Under the pieces are notes generated by a model. It was not told the DNA's origin. It was given only the letters and a program-made list of their open reading frames with translations, and searched no databases. Shown piece by piece: positions 21,579-30,799 of a stretch of 64,000 bases of DNA (positions within the stretch are counted from its first letter, which is position 1; each line of letters opens with the position of its first letter). The stretch spans positions 2,666,001 to 2,730,000 of the forward strand of contig CP071496.1 in assembly GCA_017354895.1 (NCBI GenBank), written 5' to 3'. Made by a program: the position numbers and the translations under genes. This stretch comes from Podospora comata. Taxonomy: Eukaryota > Ascomycota > Sordariomycetes > Sordariales > Podosporaceae.

Positions 21579-23184
21579 ATGCGTTTCCAATCCACCACCG
21601 CAGCCTTGCTGCTGCTGGGCGGTGTTCAAGCGCAAACTACGCTGCCACCTCCGCCGACTGAAACGTCATCGTCGGAGACATGCGCCATCAGCTTGACGCC
21701 GAGTTATGATGTTACCATAGCAAAGGGCTGGACGGCACATCTGCTTGCTCGAAACCTCGGCTTCGCCCGTAGCATCAAGCTTGATGGCAGAGGCGGTCTC
21801 CTCGTTGTTTCTGCCCAAAGCGGCATCGTCCACCTCAACGTCACCGACAGAGCAAGCACCTGCCCCTACGTAATCAACAACACCACCGTCATCGAAGACG
21901 AACGAGTAAGCCCCCTTATCTTTCCCATTCCATCCTCACCATCACTAACAGCCCCTCCAGCTCAACCATGGCATTGAACTCTCCCCCTCAGGCCGCACCC
22001 TTTACGCCTCCTCCCGCGAAAGCGTCTGGGCATGGGACTACGACCCCTCCACCGCCTCGGTGTCCAACCGCCGCGAGATAATCACCAACATGACCAACAC
22101 CGACCACGTCTCCCGCACCCTCTTCCTCTCCCCCTCCCACCCCGACCTCCTCTTAGTCTCCCGCGGCAGCGCCTCCAACATCGACCCCTTATCCATCCCC
22201 TTGGAAAACGGCATCTCCCAAATCCGCGCCTTCAACATCTCCAACCTCACCTCCACGAGCCCACCCTACAACTACCCCTCCCAGGGCCTCCTAATCGGCT
22301 CCGGCCTGCGCAACTCAGTCGGAATAGCCGAGCACCCCATCACCGGGGGTGTATTCAGCGTGGAAAACAACATCGACCAAACCACCCGCCTCGGCACCGA
22401 CATCCACAACGAAAACCCAGGCGAAGAACTCAACTTTCACGGCTTCCTCAACGGGTCCCTACCAGACAACCGACACCACGGCTACCCGTTCTGTTTCCCG
22501 TTGTACAACAGAACCGACTTCCCCGACCTCAACACCCTGACCACGGGGGATCAGTTCTCCCTGAATCAAACCGCCGAGTTGAACGATGAGACTTGCGCAC
22601 GGGAGTATGTCCCCCCGCGGCTGACATTCAAGGCGCACATGGCACCGCTGGATATCAAGTTCAACCGTGAGGGGACGAGGGCTTACGTCTCGTTTCATGG
22701 GAGCTGGAATAGGGATGAGCCGGAGGGGTATAAAGTCGCAGAGGTGGAGTGGGATGCCGGGACGGGGCAGCCAGTTCATAGCGCAAAGAGTTTGAATGCC
22801 GCGAGGGATTTGTTGAATACGGGGGATGTGCACCGGTGCAGGCCGGATGGGATTTGTCTGAGGCCTGTTGGGTTGCAGGTGGATGGTCGAGGGAGGGTGT
22901 TTGTTAGCAATGATTATGGAGGGGAGGTTTGGGTTTTGGAGCAGACGGGGGATGTGGAGGAGGAAAGTTGGGAGGAGGTGAATTATGGGGGGATTGATGG
23001 CAATGATGATGGAGAGGGGAATGGTGGTGGGAATGGTGGAACAGGAACAGATGATGAGGAGCCGGCTGAGACTTCTAATCCTGCAGTGAAGGGGGCTGGA
23101 ACAGTAAGGACAGAGGGATGGTTGGTGATGGGAATGACAATTGTGTTGTCGTTTGTGGGGGGAATCTTTGTGATTGTTGCTTAG
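21579..23184 (+). CDS. Secreted PQQ-dependent sugar dehydrogenase-like beta-propeller, C-terminally anchored
   Basis: Exons 21579-21905 and 21961-23184, joined across a 55-nt intron (GTAAGC...CTCCAG), give 516 residues. A signal peptide is clear (MRFQSTTAALLLLGGVQAQ). The body has features of the sorbosone/glucose dehydrogenase (AA12-like) beta-propeller: ARSIKLDGRGGLLVVSA, LNHGIELSPSGRTLYAS, GSGLRNSVGIAEHP, ENPGEELNFHG, AHMAPLDIKFN, AYVSFHGSWNRDEPEGYKV and RPVGLQVDGRGRVFVSNDYG. A Gly/Asn/Asp-rich linker precedes a final hydrophobic segment (GWLVMGMTIVLSFVGGIFVIV) that ends the protein, as in GPI-anchored or tail-anchored wall proteins. The family oxidises sugars at the cell surface with pyrroloquinoline quinone; the exact substrate is unknown. 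It converges on SEC13 with only 164 bases between stops. Confidence 0.85.
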
Positions 23185-23348
23185 AGGGGTGACACCCCCC
23201 TTTCTTCTCTGTTGTTGATGGTTGACATACACGACACGACGTTCCAAGCCTGACTTTTGCTGTCATCTCAAACGCACTGCCAGTAAATAATAATATTTCT
23301 AAACCACGCACCACAACGCCCGCCATAATCATTACATCTCACGCAAAA

Positions 23349-24411
23349 TTACTCCTCAATGGTCTTGACGCACTCCCACTCGCCCTTGAGGTTCTCCTTC
23401 CACAAGGTAACCTTGTTATCCGCCCCGCTGGCCGCAAGAACGTTCCCGCTCAGGGACCAGCTCACGCGCCAGACAGTAGCATCAAAGTTCAGGACCTTGA
23501 CATTCCACTGCCCGGGGCTGGCAGAGTCACTCGTCCAGATCCGCACTGTCCTGTCCTGTGACGCAGAGGCAATATAGCTCTTCTGAAGCACCGTTGGGCT
23601 CCACGCCACATCCCTGACCCAATCGGTATGACCCGCCAAGGGCTCCCTCTCTTGCTTATAGCTGTTCGTAGCCGGGTCGTACGCCCAGATCTTGAGCAGG
23701 TTGTCGGAACCGCCAGTTACAAAGCGTCTGTTGCCGGCCGACCCTGGGCCGGGGTTGCTGCTGACGATGCTGCCGGGTGTGGTAGCAGGCGCCCAAGAAA
23801 CCGAGTTGACACCCGGACCGTGCGCGTGGAAGCTGCTGTGCTCCCAGCTGTTGTCCTTGAATTCGAGAACGCTGACGTTGCCATCGGAGGAAGCGCATGC
23901 GAGGAGGCAGCCGGCCTCGTGGGGGGACCAAGACACAATGTTCACGCTGGCCTTGTGGAGGGCAAAGTCGAAGATGCGCTGCCACGAGCCGTTTTGCTCG
24001 CGCCAGATGAGCACCTTGCCGTCGTAGCCCGCGCTCGCGAGGATGTTGCCGTACTTGGGATGCGCCCAGGACACACACCACACTGCGCCCTCGTGCCTAA
24101 CCACCACCTGTCAGCATCGGGAATTGGAAACTGCCCGTGCTCGTGACGGGAAACTTACCCCTTGAGTGTCTCGATCAACCGTTGTGACTCGCCCTCAATC
24201 TCGAAGATCTTGATGGTGCGATCCGACGAGCAGGTCGCTAACCTCCGGCCGTAGTAATCCAGGACTGCATCGTGCTGCCTTGCGTGTCAAATTCCAGAAT
24301 TTAGGGTAATCGGTAGAGCTAATCGAGGAATCGCGGGGTACGTACGATCATGTCATCGTGACCGGTGTTGCTGATAACCTGGGCGCCCGCTGTCTGAATA
24401 GCTCCGGCCAT
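23349..24411 (-). CDS. sec13: Sec13, WD40 subunit of COPII coat and Nup84 complex
   Basis: Three exons, 24411-24346, 24274-24159 and 24096-23349, with introns of 71 and 62 nt, give 309 residues, the usual Sec13 length. The N-terminus [20 protein letters not shown], then [20 protein letters not shown] and KIFEIEG, is diagnostic. Six WD blades follow, with [63 protein letters not shown] and [19 protein letters not shown]. Sec13 pairs with Sec31 in the COPII cage and with Nup145C in the nuclear pore, and also joins the SEA complex. The only insertion is a short Gly/Pro/Ser loop ([17 protein letters not shown]) in blade 4. The start is fixed by the conserved first exon. Confidence 0.96.
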
Positions 24412-25286
24412 GGTTAGCATGTGTCCACTGGGTTTGGGTCTCTCCCTTGGCTGGCGAAGCGAACAGCAGAGGGGCGGTGGGCGGAGGAGTGGGCGGGCGA
24501 ACCATTTTGTAGGTTTATTATTGTTTGTCGTGGTATTTTATTGTTCTCCCAATCATGTATTGTTTAAATGAGAGGAATGCGGGAGGTGTTGTGGTTGTTT
24601 TGGGGTCGCAGATGGGATCGAGAGGACAGGTCGGTCGCTGGAGGCCCAGGAGCTGGTGCCCTGCGTATAGCGTAATGCTCGAACCTACCCCTGTGTCCCA
24701 CTGTCCAGCTGGCAAAGAAAATCAAGGTGAGCTCGGTATGGCCTTATTGACCTTGACTCAGCGTCGGTCTCACCGCAGCCTTGCCCCACCCGAAATACCC
24801 CACACACATCCCGGCCCGGGAATTCGCCCTCCACTCCCCGCATGCGTTCACAAGCTGACTGAGCCACCGACCTTTCTCTTCGAAGAGTTCGCAACACCAC
24901 GAAACACCGACTTTGGAAGGACCAAAACACTCTTCTCATCCTCCCAGAGCCTCAGGAGAGTCTCGTGACCAAGTGGGTCCCTTTCAATGGCGGTTTGGTC
25001 AACCACAACAATAGAATAATGCCTTATTTTTCTTTTTCCTATTCATCCCAGCATCAATAGTAATAACCGCCTCTCAAAGAGAGGTTCCCTTTTTGCCTAA
25101 GACATCCAGGGACCTCGGCTTCTTTTTGTAACTTGCGAATATCCTCACCACTCCTTTTCGCCCCCCGGGTTCCCATATCACATCGTCAATTCTCCTTCTC
25201 TCTCCCTCCAAGCTAGTCGCTCTTCTCCAGAACAAATCCGAGTTCCGAACTGTTCAACTTAGCGACTATTCCCTCTAGTCGTCAAG
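24412..25286. promoter_or_regulatory. Divergent promoter region between sec13 and pex20
   Basis: Both genes start away from this 875-base gap, so it holds both promoters. No gene is seen. The pex20 leader side (25130-25260) is rich in CT tracts such as TCTCCTTCTCTCTCCCTCC, common upstream of filamentous-fungal start sites. Confidence 0.5.
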
Positions 25287-26502
25287 ATGGCTGACTCCAT
25301 GTGCGGCCCATCCAACGGGGCTAAGAACCTGCTCGCGCATACCGACCGCGATCGCACCCTGCACCAAGATCGGCTCGTGAATGCTCCTCAGGCTGGTCCC
25401 GGAGCTGTGAGTGTCTCCATCAATGGCTATCGACATTTTACTAACCATTCGACAGTCATTCCGGTCGCAGAATGCCGGTCCGAGCAACGCTGCCCAAAGA
25501 GCCTTTGAGGGTTTCCAGCAGGGTGGTCCGGTCAACGCTGGCTTTGAGAACGGCCCTCTGCTCCCTGATATGAACCCGGCTGCCCTTCATCGCCCTTCTA
25601 TGGCCATGTCTCCTGCTCCGATGGCTGCTCGCCTGGCCGCAGAGCATCATGCAGCTATGCGCCTCGAGTCGCCCGCCACCGGTGGAGTCGGGAACCAAGC
25701 CTGGATCAACGAGTTTGCCAGCATGAAGATTGCGAACGGCAGTTCGGTCCAAGCTGGTCAAACCCCAGGCATGGCGATGAGCCACCCTGGTGTGCCTGTT
25801 GTTCAGCAGCCTATGATGCTCCCCACCACAGGTGTCAACAGTTTCGCCCCTTACCAAACTGGCATGGCCTTTCAGAGCTACCTACCTGCTCTCTCCGCCC
25901 CCATGACCCACAGCCAACTCCCAGGTCAAGAAGCCACCGCCGCCGCCGCTGTACAAGTCGAAAGCGCCGAGGTCAAGGACGCCTTTGCCGATCTATTCGA
26001 CCAGTACGAGCAGCAAGCCGACCAGCTGACCGACTACCAGCGTCAGGAGCAGGAATTCGAGCAGGAGCAAGCCAAGTGGATGGCCGAGCATGGACCCAAA
26101 GCCCTTCCGCCTACCGATGCCGAGATGGCGGCGATCAACTCGGAGATGGAGCGGATTGCCGACGAGCAGGAGGAACACGCCCGTCGGAGGGAGAATGCGG
26201 ACCTGGCTCGGGCGGCCGAGGACATCCTGAGGGCTGTTAGTGGCAACAACTCGGACAAGTTCAAGCACTCGAATTTCTTGGAGTTGATGAGACGGATTGC
26301 GGCGAGTGAGATTGTGGTGAATGAGGAGAATTTCATCGACGCGGATACGGGGGAGAAGATTGAGACGGGGGATTTGGTTGCTGAGGGGCCGGTGAATGGC
26401 GGCGGCAGCAGCGGCGACGGCAATCCTGTGAAGGGGGAGAGTGGTGCGGTGGGTGGTAGTGGTGATGCGCCGCCGCCGCCGACTGCTCCGGCGAGCGCCT
26501 GA
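25287..26502 (+). CDS. pex20: Peroxin Pex20, PTS2 import co-receptor
   Basis: Exons 25287-25406 and 25456-26502, split by a 49-nt intron (GTGAGT...ACTAACC...GACAG), give 388 residues. The N-terminus MADSMCGPSNGAKNLLAH and DRDRTLHQDRL is the conserved Pex20 head; Cys6 is the residue used for ubiquitin-driven recycling in this family. A Pex14/Pex13-binding WxxxF motif, WINEF, is at 123-127. Residues 200-280 are a Glu/Gln-rich helix (YEQQADQLTDYQRQEQEF), and FKHSNFLELMRRIAASEIVV followed by ENFIDADTGEKI is the C-terminal Pex7-binding type region. Pex20 replaces the Pex5L/Pex18/21 co-receptor in filamentous fungi and carries Pex7 with PTS2 cargo to the peroxisome. A Gly/Ser/Pro tail ends the protein. 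Confidence 0.93.
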
Positions 26503-27465
26503 TTTCCTTTTTATTTTCGACAACAACTTTGATGATCTACTGACAACATACAACAACGTCCTGTCGACATGACCCCATGACCAACCACCACCACGACAAC
26601 CCACGACCTTTTGACGACAATAGTTCTTACAGCAGTGTTATTTTACGTTTTTGCCTATGGTTTTTTTGTTGTTGTTTTTTTTGCCTCTAGGCGAGTTCAT
26701 GCTTTTGGCTTCTTTTTCTTTTTTCATAGTTTGTTTCTTGATATTTTTTTTTCGTTCTTCAAATCAAACATTTGTATTTTTTTCTTCCTGTTTATTGTAT
26801 TCGTTACGATGGAGAGATGAGAGGATGAGCATGTGTTGTTGATGACGATGGGGAATCATGATGATGATGATGAGCAACCAAGCAAGCATCATTACAGAAG
26901 AGCATTAGCATCGTATTGTACAAGATATTGCATTTGAGGTGGCGGCGGCGGTGGTGGTGTGGTTTGATAAGTGTATGCATTAGCATGGGGAGCATTGTTA
27001 TGGTCGTGGATGTGGTGGTGGTTTTGGGGTCATGGTGGTTTGGTTGTTGCTGATGGTGGTAGGATAAATGTTGTTGTTGTTGTCGATTCTCTTGACTCCT
27101 GGGTTTCTTTCTCTCTCTCTCGCGCGCGCGCATTGTGTTGTAGACGAAATGGCATGGGCGGGGGGGTGCATGGATTTTGGCGTTTTGTTCTCAAGAGGGG
27201 AAGAAATGAGGGTGGATTGTGAACCTGGACTACTTGCAGGATAAAGGGATAGATGATAGGCTTCATGGCCGACTGAAAATCACACTTCTCGAAACCTTTT
27301 CGAACTCCCATGTGCCGTGAAAACAATGACAGAGAATGGGATTCACCACTGCTCTTTTGTTTGAGGCCCCACCTGCAGCCCAACATCTCTGTGGTGGAGA
27401 CCCTCTCCCCTTTCCATCAACACTTGCTCCTGTCTCACCTCACCACCACTCACTACCTACCAAAA
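26503..27465. other. Intergenic: pex20 3' flank and terpene synthase promoter
   Basis: Very T-rich at 26640-26800, as expected for a 3' untranslated region, followed by simple ATG/GGT-rich tracts and a CT/CG dinucleotide run near 27108-27131. No gene seen. Confidence 0.5.
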
Positions 27466-28695
27466 ATGGAATCTCTATCAGGTCAAACATTCCTCCTCCC
27501 TCCCACAACCCACTTCCTCCGCACCTGGAAATCATCATCACCTCCCCAATTCCCTCCTCCCGCCCCTCACCCTTTGCACAACCGCCTGACAGAGGAAGTC
27601 ATAAACCCCATCCTTTCCTCCCTCATCCCCCAGCCAAAAGCGCTGCAAAAGGCTATCGAGTATGACACCGCTTTGTTGGTCTGTGGGCTGTACCCTTCTC
27701 TTGCGGCCGGATCCGAAGATTTTGAAAAGCTGAAAACTGTGGCCGTGTGGGTGGTGTGGATTGTGCTTTGGGATGATGCTATTGATTCTGACTCTTCTGG
27801 GGGTATAAACGCGAGGGAGTATGTGGAAGTGTCAAAGCGGTATGTGAGGTGGTGTTTACTTCGGGAGGGGGAGGAGGAACCGGACGCGCCGACGAAGGTT
27901 TGTGAGTTGATGAAGAGTGCTGGGGGGAGGTTGAGGGGGGTGAATGGGTGGGGGGAGGGGGATGTGAGGAGGCTGTGGGGGGTGTTGGAGTGTTATATGG
28001 ATGGTTGCTTGGTGGAGTATCGTGTTAGGATGTCAGGAACAACGGTTGCCGAGTTGAGGTTGTTGGGGGATGAAGTAGGGGAGCAGGAGTTTTGGGCTTG
28101 GAGGACGCGGACGAGTGGGGTGGGGGCTTTTTGTTTGATGGGGCGGGTGATGAATGGGGGTGAGGGGTTATCGGGGGAGGTTTGGGGGTGGGAGGAGGTT
28201 AGGGGGATGGAGATGATGGTTATCAAGTCTTTTGTTGTGTGAGTTTTGAGATGTGGGATGGATCAAGAGTGGGAAGGCTAATGACTGGGGCTAGGGTGAA
28301 TGAGCTGTTTTCGTTGAAGAAGGAATTGGTGAGTGGAGAGGGTGCTTGGATGGGTCGAGAAAAGGTTGCTGATATGAGATGTTGAGCAGAAAGATGGTGC
28401 GGCTATGAATTTGGTATCGATAGCTATGCACGACCGGAACCGTGATCTCGCGGGTGCTGTGGGGGGGATTTTGGGAGACTATGGGCATTGGGGCTGTGAG
28501 TTTCGGAATCTCGCTACTCGTTTCCGAGCAAGAGCGAAAGAAGAGCATGGAGGTGAGGTTATGGAGATGGTTGAGAAGACCATCGAGGCCTACGAGGCGG
28601 TTGTGACGGCTATACTGGAATTTTCGGTCCAGAGCCCAAGGTACGGCATAAAACAGTACCAGAGGGAAGATGGGTATTTTGAGATACCTCTATAG
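27466..28695 (+). CDS. Class I terpene synthase (sesquiterpene-synthase-like)
   Basis: Exons 27466-28238, 28295-28328 (34 nt) and 28390-28695 give 370 residues, the usual size of a single-domain fungal terpene cyclase. The metal-binding aspartate motif DDAID lies at 103-107 inside VVWIVLWDDAIDSDS. The NSE motif NELFSLKKE (Asn260, Ser264, Glu268) is encoded by the small middle exon and appears only after splicing. The C-terminal SPRY supplies the Arg-Tyr pair that senses pyrophosphate in this fold. These enzymes ionise a prenyl diphosphate, usually farnesyl diphosphate, and cyclise it; the product cannot be predicted here. I see no P450, oxidoreductase or transporter next to it, only a DOPA-dioxygenase-like gene downstream. 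All catalytic motifs are present, so it looks functional. Confidence 0.88.
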
Positions 28696-29142
28696 GTAGT
28701 GAAGTGTAGAACAAGTGTCTCGGCCCGGCATCTTGGCGGTCCCAACCCGGCGGGGCGGATCGGCTCCGCTTGCTCCCGCTCCGCAACGGAGGACCGGTCC
28801 GACCATCGGGGGCTTTTCTGTGAGATATCAAAACAGCTACGCAGAACAAAACAAACCATCAGGCTTTTGCAACAGAAACAAAATCAGGTCCCAACGCATA
28901 TCTCGCCAGAATTTGCATCCTTGACATCAAATAACTGTCCTTCTCCACGCTGTTGCACAACATCTGGACGGATTGCGTCATGGCAGACTTTCATTATTCG
29001 CTAGGATCCCACGGGGAAGGACTCCACAATTGTCCACGCATTACCCTCACTCAGCTTCATCGTCAACTTGCACATCCAGTATAAAACCGCCCTTCTGCCG
29101 ACCTTCTAGAATATCGATCGTGTTCTCTACACTCAATTGCAA
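28696..29142. other. Intergenic between the terpene synthase and the dioxygenase-like gene
   Basis: 447 bases with no gene. A TATA-like element (CCAGTATAAAACC) at 29078-29090 lies about 55 bases before the next ATG. Confidence 0.5.
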
Positions 29143-29801
29143 ATGTCAGAGACATCAGAACAGAAAATGGCAGACGCACTCGAATGGAACTACACATCAC
29201 CCTTGGCGGGGTATGAGAACGCCCCTCCTCTTCCCGATGAGCGCACCGATGACGGCAAGAGCTATGTCAACAACCAGACGGGTGTGAAGAGCGTGGCATA
29301 CGAAAGGTTCATTGAGCCGTTGGATAACGGTCGACGGGGTGGTTTGTAAGTTCTCTTTCTGTTCCCTCACCATGACCCACCTCATCACTCACTATCCCCA
29401 GCGACATTCATGTCTATTACTTCCAAAACAACCCTCAACAAACCCAATATGCAAGAGAGCTCTGGCAGAGAATCCGGCATGAATTCCCAGAACTACGTAT
29501 CTATACCTTCTGGGACCGCCCTGTGGGACCGCATCCGGTCGCTATGTTTGAGGTGAACTTGTTCACTCCTGCACAGTTTGGAGCCTTCATTCCGTGGCTA
29601 GCGATTTGGAGAGGGCCTCTGTCCGTGTTGGTGCACCCCAACACTACTCACGAGGATGACGTACTACATGAGTTGGAGAGGGAGCTGAAGAATCATACCG
29701 AGAGGGCGATTTGGCTGGGGGAGAGGATTCCGCTTGACGTGGGAAGATTCAAGAGTTTGGTGGCGGCATTCAAGAGAGCAGAAAGTAATAAGGGGGAGTA
29801 A
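29143..29801 (+). CDS. DOPA 4,5-dioxygenase-like protein
   Basis: Exons 29143-29345 and 29402-29801, joined across a 56-nt intron (GTAAGT...CCCCAG), give 200 residues. The core FDIHVYYFQNNPQQTQYARE, LWQRIRHEFPELRIY, FWDRPVGPHPVAMFEVNLF and LSVLVHPNT matches the DOPA-dioxygenase family (PF08883-type). Candidate metal histidines are His71, His112 and His146. Characterised members such as the Amanita enzyme open the DOPA ring to make betalain-type pigments, but most ascomycete members have no known substrate. The start is the first ATG in frame, about 55 bases after a TATA-like element. Head-to-tail with the terpene synthase; a joint pathway is not established. Confidence 0.88.
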
Positions 29802-30799
29802 GCGGTGTTGTAAGGAGCGAGGTTGGATATTTTGACGAACTGAACGACTGTTGGTTATGTTATGATGATCTTGGATTAGGTTTTAGGGAATGGGACAAAA
29901 ATAACCATGGCTTGCAGGTTGAGGGCTTGCAGATACGGTGCTCCTGCCATTTCTCTAAGCGCGGGTATTGCCGACTGTGCTCTTGCAGAAATCCGATCTC
30001 TTCAGCTGCTGAAGAGTTCCCATCCACTCGATGTTGCACCAGCTTTGGCTTCTCAAAGATTCCTTCTATCGGCGTCAATTTCCCCCGCAGCTGACAGGCA
30101 AAGATCGACACGCTTATGCACGGGGAAACTGGGGTCTTCTGGGCATCTCAACTCACACAGCAGCAGCCTTCCCAACAGCTCAGTGGAAACCTCATTTCGA
30201 ACAGAATAATCACCAAGACCAGATGTCATGATGTCTTCTCTTGGAACACAGACTATTTTCATCCACAATCGAAAAATTAAGCCCAAAGCTCAAGCCACAC
30301 ATTTTCCCATGTCTTATCGCTTCCCGCCCGATCCCCCATTGGGCTGCCGCCTTTTCGGACCTCGTCTCCCATTGGTGGCTTCGTTCAAGAGCATGAGCTT
30401 GAAGTTCGGTTTGGGCTTTTCAGCTTGCAGGGGTCTCAACACCAAACCGCCCCTCTCCGCGGTTCACGGTACCTGCGTTGTCTGCAGTGCGAAGCCAGTC
30501 CAGTCCTTTTGAGAAAAGATGGGGAGCAGCCTGGTCCCCACGCGGCCCCCTTCCTGTAGCATTTGCTCGCTTCCCTCGTGACATGAACATGGATGGGGCA
30601 AAAGTTCTCTAATCTGGACGGTCTCCTTTTCTCTGTTTCTTTCTACCTGACCAACCGTGGTACCCATTCGGCTGTTCACACATAGCAGAAGTCACATCTG
30701 CATGTGAGGGGATTTGGTGACACTCTGTTGGGAGAGCATTAGCGACTCCGGCTTCCATCTTTTTGAATATACTGTCTTATCTTGTTGTCGACTATCAAG
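29802..30799. other. Intergenic region, no gene seen
   Basis: About 1 kb between two rightward genes. Open frames are short and featureless. It should hold the promoter of the triple-domain receptor-like gene. Confidence 0.45.
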
